A DNA stretch of 47,338 bases, from assembly GCA_947475205.1 (NCBI GenBank), contig CANJNG010000010.1, forward strand, positions 1 to 47,338, read 5' to 3'. The stretch is from Bacteroidota bacterium (lineage in GTDB: Bacteria; Bacteroidota; Bacteroidia; JAIBAJ01). The notes beneath the pieces are model-generated. The model saw nothing but the letters and a program-made list of their open reading frames with translations, was not told the origin of the DNA and ran no database searches. This document shows, one piece after another, positions 33,007 to 41,800 of this stretch. The position numbers and the translations under genes were made by a program. Position 1 is the first letter of the stretch. Every line of letters starts with the position of its first letter.

Positions 33007-34021
33007 TTTGAAAATTTCGCTGATTCCTTATACTTATCAGCTAAAGCATAGTTTCAACCTTGCCATTTATAGCCGAACCACTACACCCGCCGTTCTTCTT
33101 AAAATCCAAACTCCCGATATAACAGCATGGGGTGAGGCATCTCTCCCTCCCTATTTGGGCGAAACACAGGAAAGCGTAATGTCTTTCATAAACCGTTTCA
33201 ATTTAGAGCGGTTTTCGGAAAGTGATTCTTTGGAAACCATCCTGCACGAAGTTGACAATTTTGAGCCGAACAATACTGCGGCAAAGGCAGCAATAGATAT
33301 TGCACTTCACAATCTGAAAGCACAGCTTGGGGGAATTTCGCTCCAACAACAATTTGGAATCCATACAGAATTTACTCTACCAACAAGTTATACCATTGGA
33401 ATCGATAGCCCTGAAAATGTAGCTTCACGAGCTACTGAAGCAAAGGATTTCAACGTTCTTAAGATAAAATTAGGCGGAGCGAACGACCGTGAAATGATTG
33501 CTGCTGTGAGGAGTGTAACCGATAAACCAATTTATGTGGATGTAAATCAGGGTTGGAAAACACTTGATCAGGCTGAAAAGGAAAGTGACTGGTTAGCCAA
33601 AATGGGTGTGGTGCTTATCGAACAACCTTTCCCTAAAGACTGGCTGGAAGAAACGGCCCGACTTAGGGAAAAATCTCCGCTTCCTCTCTTTGCCGATGAA
33701 TCCTGCCAACGCTTAGCCGATGTTGAAAAAATGGCTCAAGCTTTTCAGGGTATCAATATCAAACTAATGAAATGTACCGGAATGGCCGAAGCCGCAAAGA
33801 TGATTTCATTGGCTCGAAAGCTCAACCTGAAAATTATGATGGGAAGCATGACCGAGAGTTCAGTGGCTACATTAGCAGCAAACACATTTGCCCCATTAGT
33901 AGATTTTATTGACTTAGATGGCCCTTGGCTTATTGCAAATAATCCATTTGAAACACCGAAGTTGCAAGGAGGGGTTTTGATGGAAAGTAGCCCGAAACTT
34001 CAACCAGAAGTAAATCTGTAA
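32999..34021 (+). CDS. Dipeptide epimerase (enolase superfamily)
   Basis: 340 residues. The muconate-lactonizing-enzyme/mandelate-racemase subgroup residues are in order: Lys155 and Lys157 in VLKIKLGG, Asp181 in YVDVNQGW, Glu208 in IEQPFP, Asp233 in ADESC, and Lys258 in IKLMKC. That arrangement (K-x-K, then D/E/D, then LMK) is diagnostic of L-Ala-D/L-Glu and related dipeptide epimerases, which act in murein-peptide recycling or degradation in the cytoplasm. The precise dipeptide is not readable. It overlaps mqnA by 8 nt and closes the operon. Confidence 0.9.
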   Translation: MGNLKISLIPYTYQLKHSFNLAIYSRTTTPAVLLKIQTPDITAWGEASLPPYLGETQESVMSFINRFNLERFSESDSLETILHEVDNFEPNNTAAKAAIDIALHNLKAQLGGISLQQQFGIHTEFTLPTSYTIGIDSPENVASRATEAKDFNVLKIKLGGANDREMIAAVRSVTDKPIYVDVNQGWKTLDQAEKESDWLAKMGVVLIEQPFPKDWLEETARLREKSPLPLFADESCQRLADVEKMAQAFQGINIKLMKCTGMAEAAKMISLARKLNLKIMMGSMTESSVATLAANTFAPLVDFIDLDGPWLIANNPFETPKLQGGVLMESSPKLQPEVNL

Positions 34022-34026
34022 AATCA

Positions 34027-35019
34027 TCACCTCACAATTCCAAAATCCTTTGCCACCCAATAAGTAGAGTGAAAGTTTTTGTCGGACGAAAACATTTTGT
34101 CTTGTCCACCCTGATCGGGAGCTGAACCGGGATTTACGGCTAAAGCGTGTCCCATTCCTAAAATTTTGTAGAAAACGATAACCTCTTCCCCGCCTTTATT
34201 CCAATAACTAAGCCTATCCACATCTTTTGCTTTTGCAAAACCGTTTTCAATTTTATCGGGTTTGGGGTCGGTGTGATGCAAATAACTCCACTGTTGAATC
34301 AGCTCCCACGAATTGCGAATATTTACCACAAAGTCGAGTCTTCCATGCACTACAATGAGTTTTGGATACTCGCTCTTGTAATCGGGATTTTGTTTGATTA
34401 CCCTTTTTGCCCAGCGTTTCGGCGACTTATTGGGCGGAAGCCATAAAACAAACATTGCCTCAAAAGCATTCTTTGCTACCTTGTAAGGTCCTCCGGCAAA
34501 TATTGCTCCTACTTTCACGGTTTCGGGATAGGCAGCCATCAAAGCCACAGCCATTGCAGCACCTGCACTAAGCCCCGTAACATACACCCGCTTGGAGTCA
34601 GTGTTAAACTTAGCAGGCATATAATCTATCATTTGCTTGATAGAATACACTTCGCCCCGATCCTTAGAAACATCTTTTTTCTTAAACCAATCAAAGCAAC
34701 CCGTAGTATTGTTGGTGTATTTCTGCTGTGGATATAAAACAATAAAACCGTTCAAATCGGCCAATTTATTCCAACCTGATATTTCAGCAACAGTTTCAGC
34801 ATTTTGCAAACATCCATGCAAAACCACCACCACAGGAACTTTCGCCGAATCTTTCAGTGATGCAGGTTTGTAAACATACATTTTCAGGTTTCCGGGATTT
34901 GTTCCAAAATCAGAAACTTCAATGAAATTATGTGCAGCACCCTTAAACGCAAAAAGCAGAACTGCCCCCAAAAGCAGGGCATATTTTCTATTTATTAAGC
35001 AAATAAGAGTGAAACGCAT
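34027..35019 (-). CDS. Secreted esterase of the PHB-depolymerase (Esterase_phd) family
   Basis: About 330 residues from the ATG at 35019; an earlier ATG at 35058 would add 13 residues ahead of the signal peptide and overlap the upstream gene. A hydrophobic segment ends at FAFKGAA. The alpha/beta-hydrolase core has VVLHGCLQNAET (oxyanion region), GFIVLYPQQ, GCFDWF, the lipase box GLSAGAA (Ser near residue 151), VVHGRLDFVV (Asp) and GMGHALAV (His). This is the family of extracellular PHB depolymerases and feruloyl or acetylxylan esterases (CE1-like). The natural ester is unknown, and there is no substrate-binding domain or T9SS tail. Confidence 0.88.
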   Translation of the reverse strand: MRFTLICLINRKYALLLGAVLLFAFKGAAHNFIEVSDFGTNPGNLKMYVYKPASLKDSAKVPVVVVLHGCLQNAETVAEISGWNKLADLNGFIVLYPQQKYTNNTTGCFDWFKKKDVSKDRGEVYSIKQMIDYMPAKFNTDSKRVYVTGLSAGAAMAVALMAAYPETVKVGAIFAGGPYKVAKNAFEAMFVLWLPPNKSPKRWAKRVIKQNPDYKSEYPKLIVVHGRLDFVVNIRNSWELIQQWSYLHHTDPKPDKIENGFAKAKDVDRLSYWNKGGEEVIVFYKILGMGHALAVNPGSAPDQGGQDKMFSSDKNFHSTYWVAKDFGIVR

Positions 35020-35044
35020 ACTCAAGGCATCGAAACCCCTGTGT

Positions 35045-36040
35045 TTATTTCTTCCCAAGATTATAAGAAAGCTGGAGTTGAGGATTTACGGATAAACGCT
35101 TAAATGTGCCACCGAAAGGACCAACTCCATTGCCTGATGAGCTACTTTTATTGGGAGCTCCAATAAAAAACCGTTGCCCGACGCCCATTGAAAGGGCAAA
35201 ACTAATTCGGTTGTTAAGGGAATTGAATCGTCCGCCCAACTCGATAAAATAAGCAACCATTCCGGCGGTTTTCCCTTCCAAAGGGCGAGGATTATAGTAA
35301 TAAATCATATTGCTGTAATCTACATTTTGTAACCAAAAATGAAAATAGCCACCTTATAGTTCAGCACCTACAAAAAAGTTTTTCATCCGTTGACCTCCAA
35401 TATAGCACCGCCCGCCGATACCTGTGTGAACCGAATTTCCAAAATTGAGATAAAACTTGCCCGAATTCAAGACCCGTATTGGATTTGGGAAATCGCTATT
35501 ATTACTGTATTTGTTTGTAAGGCTTAAATCATACTTCTGCCCGTTCATTTCATATTGGCCTGATGTGCTATAACTGTAACTATCATAATAATTTGCACTA
35601 AAAAGAGCTTTACTATCTTTCAAACTCACCGAAAGCGGAATGCGATACGAAAACCAACCCTTTTTGCCGATGATATGCTCGTAAGTGAAATTTAATCTGC
35701 CCACAAAAACCTCCGTTAGCGAAAACCAAACATTGTGGCGATGAAAGGATTCTAATGGAGTGTGCTTATTGGCAGATGCTTGTAAACGCTTTTCTTCTAC
35801 ACTATTTAATTCTAATTTTCGTCCATCTGAAAAAGCAATTTTATTCACTTTCCCACGTTTGATTACAATAACAGGTCCGGTTTTAGCATCCAAAAAGGTA
35901 TATCTGATTTCTTTCGGGTTTATTTCCTTTACCGACACCACTTCCTTTTTTCCTCCAACGTAATAGAGTGTGTCTTGAGCTTTAGATATTGCAAAGTGGG
36001 CAGTAAAAATAATGCTAATCAAAAGGATTCTACTTTTCAT
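35045..36040 (-). pseudogene. Beta-barrel-like outer-membrane protein interrupted by an in-frame stop
   Basis: From ATG 36040 the frame encodes 228 residues and stops at TAA 35356-35354. The same frame resumes directly with GGYFHFWLQNVDYSN and continues for 87 more residues to the stop at 35045, so a single nonsense codon divides one ORF of about 331 codons. The N-terminus is a signal peptide (about 20 residues, ending SKAQ) and a small beta domain (DTLYYVGGKKEVVSVKEINP). The rest alternates aromatic and polar residues like strands of an outer-membrane barrel (FTYEHIIGKKGWFSYRIPLSV, SGKFYLNFG, GIGGRCYIGG), and the downstream part ends LSVNPQLQLSYNLGKK. A promoter element TACATTTG lies at 36071-36064. 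It could be a true nonsense mutation, a sequencing error, or a truncated gene plus an untranslated remainder. Confidence 0.75.
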
Positions 36041-36063
36041 TTAAACTGCTTAATGTAAGTAGG

Positions 36064-36071
36064 CAAATGTA
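36064..36071 (-). promoter_or_regulatory. Promoter -7 element of the interrupted barrel gene
   Basis: TACATTTG on the minus strand, 24 nt before the ATG at 36040, matches TAnnTTTG exactly. Confidence 0.45.
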
Positions 36072-36243
36072 AACGAATTTGCTTTGGAGAAAATTATGGG
36101 GGATTTCCAGTTTTCAGAGATTGCCACTCATTTAGATGTCAGCTACTGTGAAAAACTTTTTTTCTCGTCTAAAGTTGCTTCGATTTTCAAATCAAAAACC
36201 TAATGTAAAATCGCTCTTTAACACTCTTTTTACATGATAAAAA

Positions 36244-36927
36244 TTGACTCAAAAAAGTTTTCAACAGTATTCAAATAATTATGATATTCGCACCCTAATT
36301 TTAAAAAGCAAAGCTATAGCACTAAAACCTACTCCCACAAGTCGTCCGCCACAAGCAGGAGGTGCAAAGCCACTCCCTATTGGTAGGTTCGGAAGACGAA
36401 AACTTTCTGATGACATTGAAAACCATCGGATAAATAACCAAATAAACAACCTCACAGAAGTCAGACTGGTTGGAGAAAGCATCGAGCCAGGTGTTTATCC
36501 TATCGCCAAAGCACTTGCTATGGCTCGCGAGTTGGAAGTTGATTTGGTGGAAATTGCTCCGGCAGCCATACCTCCAGTTTGTCGGTTGGTTGACTATGGG
36601 AAGTTTCTTTATGAGCAAAAGAAGCGGCAGAAAGAAATGAAATCCAAAGCTTCTAAGGTGGTAGTGAAAGAAATTCGTTTCGGCCCTCAAACCGATGACC
36701 ATGATTTTAATTTCAAGCTAAAACACGCTCAGAAGTTTTTAGAAGAGGGGTCGAAAGTGAAAGCCTATGTGTTTTTTAGAGGCCGTTCGATTGTGTATAA
36801 AGAGCAAGGTGAAATATTGCTGCTAAAATTTGCAAATGAATTAGAAAATTATGGGAAGGTGGAATCATTACCCCAGCTTGAAGGTAAGAAAATGTTGATA
36901 ATGATAGGGCCGAAGAAGAAAAGCTAA
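36244..36927 (+). CDS. infC: Translation initiation factor IF-3 (non-AUG start)
   Basis: The IF-3 core is unmistakable: [23 protein letters not shown], then [23 protein letters not shown] (given in pieces: [30 protein letters not shown]), [35 protein letters not shown] and [17 protein letters not shown]-3 binds the 30S subunit and checks start-codon pairing. No in-frame ATG or GTG occurs before the core; the open frame begins with TTG at 36244, and ATA at 36316 would give xALKPTP, which resembles the MALKRP beginning of relatives. A rare start codon in infC is a known autoregulation device in Escherichia coli (AUU). The start is therefore uncertain. rpmI begins 63 nt downstream. Confidence 0.93.
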   Translation: MTQKSFQQYSNNYDIRTLILKSKAIALKPTPTSRPPQAGGAKPLPIGRFGRRKLSDDIENHRINNQINNLTEVRLVGESIEPGVYPIAKALAMARELEVDLVEIAPAAIPPVCRLVDYGKFLYEQKKRQKEMKSKASKVVVKEIRFGPQTDDHDFNFKLKHAQKFLEEGSKVKAYVFFRGRSIVYKEQGEILLLKFANELENYGKVESLPQLEGKKMLIMIGPKKKS

Positions 36928-36990
36928 AGGGTAGAAAGTATTAGGTAGGACGTATTAAGTAAAAATCAGTAAAATCAAAATAAATAAACA

Positions 36991-37191
36991 ATGCCAAAAA
37001 TGAAGACCAACTCCAGTGCGAAGAAACGTTTTTCTTTCACAGGATCGGGCAAAATCAAACGGAAGCACGCTTTCAAAAACCACATCTTAACTAAAAAAGA
37101 AACGAAGCAAAAACGCAACTTAGGCAAATTTGCAATCGTTGACCCACGAGATGAGGGAAGAGTAAAAATGCTTTTAGCTATTGGAAAATAG
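36991..37191 (+). CDS. rpmI: 50S ribosomal protein L35
   Basis: 66 residues, family length: [21 protein letters not shown], lysine-rich, ending MLLAIGK. It is a late-assembling 50S protein. The infC-rpmI-rplT order is the standard operon. Confidence 0.95.
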   Translation: MPKMKTNSSAKKRFSFTGSGKIKRKHAFKNHILTKKETKQKRNLGKFAIVDPRDEGRVKMLLAIGK

Positions 37192-37319
37192 TTCGGTAAA
37201 TTTGATTCCCGGTAAACAAAACCACAGTTCAATTAATGTTTAACCCGGTGGCAGGCCATTAAGAACCCCTTTACAAAACGAGGGTCGCCAGTCTCCAAAA
37301 CAAAAACAAGTAAAACAAA
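37192..37319 (+). promoter_or_regulatory. Unusually long rpmI-rplT spacer, possible regulatory leader
   Basis: 128 nt between two genes that usually lie close together. It contains GC-rich segments (AACCCGGTGGCAGGCC and GAGGGTCGCCAG) within an otherwise A-rich stretch, and ACCC/GGGT can pair across an 11-nt loop around 37265. In other bacteria L20 represses its operon by binding such RNA. The role here is only a suggestion. Confidence 0.3.
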
Positions 37320-37664
37320 ATGCCACGTTCAGTAAATGCAGTAGCCAGCAGGGCTAAAAGAAAAAAAATCCTTAAACAAACCAAAGGAAATTGGGGCGGA
37401 AGGAAAAACGTATGGACAGTAGCCAAGAATACCTTAGAAAAAGGTTTAGGCTATGCATACCGCGACCGTAAAACCAAAAAACGCAACTTCCGCGGCTTGT
37501 GGATTCAGCGTATCAACGCCGGAGTTCGTGAACACGGAATGAGCTATAGCGAATTTATGGGTAAAGTTCACGCCAAAGGCTTGGAACTAAACCGTAAAGT
37601 ATTGGCGGATCTTGCAATGAATAATCCAGAAGCATTCAAAGCCATTATCGAATCTGTAAAATAG
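37320..37664 (+). CDS. rplT: 50S ribosomal protein L20
   Basis: 114 residues: [64 protein letters not shown] (split here as [15 protein letters not shown] and GLWIQRIN), ending [11 protein letters not shown]20 initiates 50S assembly and often represses its own operon. The gene is followed by a clear terminator. Confidence 0.96.
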   Translation: MPRSVNAVASRAKRKKILKQTKGNWGGRKNVWTVAKNTLEKGLGYAYRDRKTKKRNFRGLWIQRINAGVREHGMSYSEFMGKVHAKGLELNRKVLADLAMNNPEAFKAIIESVK

Positions 37665-37684
37665 AAACCCGATTTAACTGATTT

Positions 37685-37717
37685 AAAAAAAGCCCGGACA
37701 AACGTTCGGGCTTTTTT
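37685..37717 (+). terminator. Rho-independent terminator of infC-rpmI-rplT
   Basis: AGCCCGGA-CAAACG-TTCGGGCT forms an 8-bp stem with one G-T pair, followed by TTTTTT and preceded by a matching A-run, 20 nt after the rplT stop. The A-run would let it work on the other strand as well, for sprF. Confidence 0.92.
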
Positions 37718-37810
37718 GTTGAGGTAAGGTGAAGGGGAGCTCTTTTGACAGGGAAAATTCCTTCACATTTCGGGAAACAGGGAATTAGTGAAAGAAGCTA
37801 AACTGACTTT

Positions 37811-38803
37811 CTATTTCGGTTCACCTTCCACCGGAGTCTCTTCCGTTTTAGGTTGCTCTTCTGGTTGGGCTTCGGGAACCACATCAGGCACTACGGCTGG
37901 TTCAGCAGTTGTAGATTTAATCTTCCCGAATTTAGCACCAATCATTATTTCGTGTGTTCCCGATGAATAGCTTTTTAGGCGTGAAGTAGCAAAGTCGTAA
38001 GAATAGCCTACAATTATTAAGTCTTTTATATTAAAACCAACCAAACACGACACAGCATCTTTATGGCGATAGGTTGCTCCAAGCCAAATTAAATCGTTGT
38101 ATTTCACCTGCACCCCGCCTTCAATTTGCATCGGAACTGGTGCAACATATTTTAGCTGAGCCGATGGTTGAACAGTAAACTTTCCTAAGAAGAAGTTATA
38201 TCCCCCATTCAATAAGTAGTGGCGGTCGAGGTTGCTACGGATATCTTGTTGGGCTTGGGAGAATTTCAGTTTGTTGCCGATAATTTGATTACAAGCTATG
38301 CCAACAAAGAATTTTTCATGGTTTAGATACACCCCGAAGTTGAAGTCAGGTTGTGAAGACGATAAAACTCCACCGTTCAGAACAGGGTCACCACTGGTTT
38401 TGGTACTAATCTTAGAGCCATCAATTTTAAACTGTAAGAAACCTGCCGCTAAACCTAAGTTTAGCTTCAAACCTTCTTTCAGTTTTAAGTGATAGGCGTA
38501 AGTAATATAACCACCTGTGCGGCTTGTGGGGCCCGTTACGTCGCTAAAAACAAAGCCACCTAAGCCCATATTCAGCTTTTTGAAGGGTCCATGAACACTG
38601 ACAACATAAGTGCGAGGTGCATCCGTAACTCCTTTCCATTGATAACGGTTAAGTGCTTTGGCTTCATAATAATCGTTTGAACCGGTTACGGCAGGGTTTA
38701 GCACATAATTGTTAATCATGTATGAACTAAACTGAGGCAACTGCTGGGCATTCGACACCAAGGCAGCTATTCCGGCAAAGAGGGTGAGTATTAATTTCTT
38801 CAT
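37811..38803 (-). CDS. PorP/SprF-family T9SS outer-membrane protein
   Basis: 330 residues. Signal peptide ends NAQ. PQFSSYMINNYVLNPAVTGSNDYY is the hallmark of PorP/SprF (split here: PQFSSYMINNYVLNPAV). Further marks are WKGVTDAPRTYVVSVHGPF, MGLGGFVFSDVTGPTSRTG, YAYHLKLKEGLKLNLGLAAG and the closing barrel strand IIVGYSYDFATSRLKSY. The C-terminal extension after about residue 295 is Glu/Pro-rich and disordered. In Flavobacterium johnsoniae SprF acts with the adhesin SprB, encoded just upstream, for its delivery to the surface. Here the same order holds: the SprB-like gene stops 21 nt before this start, so this is very likely the dedicated partner. Confidence 0.92.
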   Translation of the reverse strand: MKKLILTLFAGIAALVSNAQQLPQFSSYMINNYVLNPAVTGSNDYYEAKALNRYQWKGVTDAPRTYVVSVHGPFKKLNMGLGGFVFSDVTGPTSRTGGYITYAYHLKLKEGLKLNLGLAAGFLQFKIDGSKISTKTSGDPVLNGGVLSSSQPDFNFGVYLNHEKFFVGIACNQIIGNKLKFSQAQQDIRSNLDRHYLLNGGYNFFLGKFTVQPSAQLKYVAPVPMQIEGGVQVKYNDLIWLGATYRHKDAVSCLVGFNIKDLIIVGYSYDFATSRLKSYSSGTHEIMIGAKFGKIKSTTAEPAVVPDVVPEAQPEEQPKTEETPVEGEPK

Positions 38804-38824
38804 TCTTAGGTTTCCGGGTAAAGG

Positions 38825-41800
38825 TTATCGTACAATAGTAATTGGGCCGGTGAGAGCCTTTTGTTCGTTGTGAAGGTCAATAACGTAGTAATATGTTCCC
38901 ACGGGCAAATCTTTTCCTTTAAATTTCCCATCCCACGGCGTATCATAGCCTTGAGAATAGAAAATGCTTTCGCCCCAACGGTTGAAAATCTCCACTGAGT
39001 TTTCAGGATACAGATTCAGGTTATCGATGAGCCAAGTGTCGTTATGTCCATCACCGTTTGGAGTAATACCATCAGGGAAATTAACTCCCGGCACAACTTC
39101 CACTGTTACCGAGTCCCAGCCAATACACCCATTAGCACTTTTTGAATACACTACATATATTACAGTGCTGTCAGGACTGGCTTGGGTTGTTGGCGAAGTG
39201 GGGTCGCTTAGGCCGACCGTAGGTGCCCAAATATAGTTATCAGAACCCGATGCATTTAAGAACACTGCCTGTCCGGCTAACATAGATTGGTCAGTGCCGG
39301 CATTAATACTGTCAGGCAAGGTAGCAGTAATAACCACCTGATCGGTATCTGAGCATCCGGCCAATTCAACAATCAACGTAAATGTTGTAGTAGAATCAAT
39401 TTGTCCGGTAATATTAGCAACCAAGTTGCTTCCGGAAATTTGAGTTGAGGGTTGCCAATTGTAGGTTAGTCCACCAATACCCTCTAATTTAATTGAATCG
39501 CCCAAGCAAACAGAAGAGTCTGCTCCTGCATCAGCATTAACATAAATATTGGCATAAACCGTAAATGAATCAGTAAAAACACAAGCATTACTATCTAAAA
39601 CGGTAACTACATATAAACCAGAAAGTGCATTAGATAAATCCTGCGTTGTGAATCCGCCCGGTTGCCACGAATAGGTATATCCGTTTAAAACACTAGGCGT
39701 TCCGCCTGATACATTTATGTCTACTCCACCATTTAACGTATTGTTACAAACTGCATTTGTGGTTGTTCCTGTAATTTCTATGTTTGAAGGCTGAAGAATT
39801 GGGGTTTGAGCTAAACTGTTGCATCCATTTGCATCAGTTGCTACAATCGTATAAATTCCTGCACAAAGGTCGCTGACAGATTGCCCAACGGTTAAGTTAT
39901 TGTCATTCCAAATATAAGTGTATGGAGGTGTTCCACCTGCTGCTTGTCCGAAACCTGTTCCGTTACAGATGTTTCCACAGGTAGCATTTACCGACGTTGC
40001 CGTTACTACCACCTGTGTTGGTTGAGTGATAATTACCGTATCGGCATCTACGCAACCATTAACATCAAACACAAAACAAATATATGTTCCGGCACAAAGA
40101 TTTGTAGCTGTTTGCGTTGTTTGAAGTAAATCGTCATTCCACTGATAAGTGTAAGGCTGTTGGCCACCCACACCATTTCCGGTGGCAGAACCATTGCATC
40201 CTCCATAACAAGTGCAATTTATGGGGTTAGAAATATTTGCATGAAGAGCGTTGTTATCAGTTATCACCACCGATATGGTATCTTGGCAACCGTTGTGGTC
40301 TGTTACAGTAACTCGGTAACTTCCTACGCAAAGGCTTAACGCAGTTTGGGTGGTTTGATTGTTGAAATCGTTCCAGCTATAGCTGAAAGGAATTGTCCCC
40401 CCCGAAACAAACACTGTAGCCGAACCATTGCAGGCAGATGTGCAACTTACATCAACTGTTGTTGTGGTTAAAGATAATGCAGGTGGAGCGGTTATAGTAG
40501 CAGTATCGGTATAAATACAACCACCGGCATCGGTAACAGTAACGATATACACACCTGCACACAAGCTATCCTCGGAAGCGGAAGCTCCTCCACTTGACCA
40601 CGAAAAAGTATATGGGGGTAATCCGCCCTGAACAAATACTGTAGCAACACCATTACACGAATTACCGCAACTTGAATTAACCACTGCAATAGAGGTTGTA
40701 ACAGGAGGCGGAAGATTTAAAGTTGAAGTTTGACTTAGCTGGCAACCGTTTGCATCAGTTACAATTCCCGTATATGTTCCGGCACAAAGTCCGGTTGCTG
40801 TTGAGGAAGTGCTGGCCACATTGGGTAGCCAAGCGAAGGTATATGGTAGCGTGCCACCGGCCACCGTAAATGTAATTTCACCATTACAATTAGATGAACA
40901 TGCTGGATCGATTACGTTTGGCTGGCTTGCAATCAAACCACTTGGTTCATTAAGTGTAATTGTAGAGGAAGACACACATCCATTTGCGTCAGTAACAGAA
41001 ACAAAATATATGCCCGAAGGCAGACCTGTTGCAGTTTGAGTAGATTGCTGAGGAACAGTGTTCCAAATATAGGTGTAAGGCCCTGTACCTCCCGTAACCG
41101 TGGCCGTAGCCGCTCCATTCGTGTTGCTGAAGCAGCTTATTCCTGCGGAGGATGCAAATACACTTAAATCAGTATTGTCGTTAATGATAGAGAAGGTATT
41201 GTTCTGGATACATCCCAAGGCATCAGTAATGGCAACTGTATAAAGCCCGGCACAGAGATTACTGGTAACATTTCCACCATCACCATTGCTCCAGAAAAAG
41301 GTATAAGGTGCTTGGCCTCCAGTTGGATTAATGGTAATACTTCCATTACATATTCCGCAACCGGAAGAATTAACAATTACTTCATTGGCAACAAACTGGC
41401 TTCCATTTATGGTTACTGAATCAATTGCACTACAGCCCGCAGTATCTGATACTTGAACATAATATGTTCCATCGCAAATACCGGTGGTGGTTGAAGTTAT
41501 ATCACCATTATTCAACCATAGATAGGTAAAGTTATTTGAGCCTCCCGACGCAAAAACACTGGCACTTCCATCGCAGGAAGTGCTGCAACTTACATCCGTT
41601 CCTATTACAGTTGTTTGAATATTTCCATTACTATTAATAGGCACATTCTGCGTTACATTACAACCGTTGCTATCGGTTACAGTAACATAATTTATACCTG
41701 CACACAAACTATCGGCCTGAGGAGTTGTTTGCCCATTGTTCCAATTATAGGTATAAGATGGTGTTCCTCCAAAAACAGTTGCATTGGCTGAACCCGAGCA

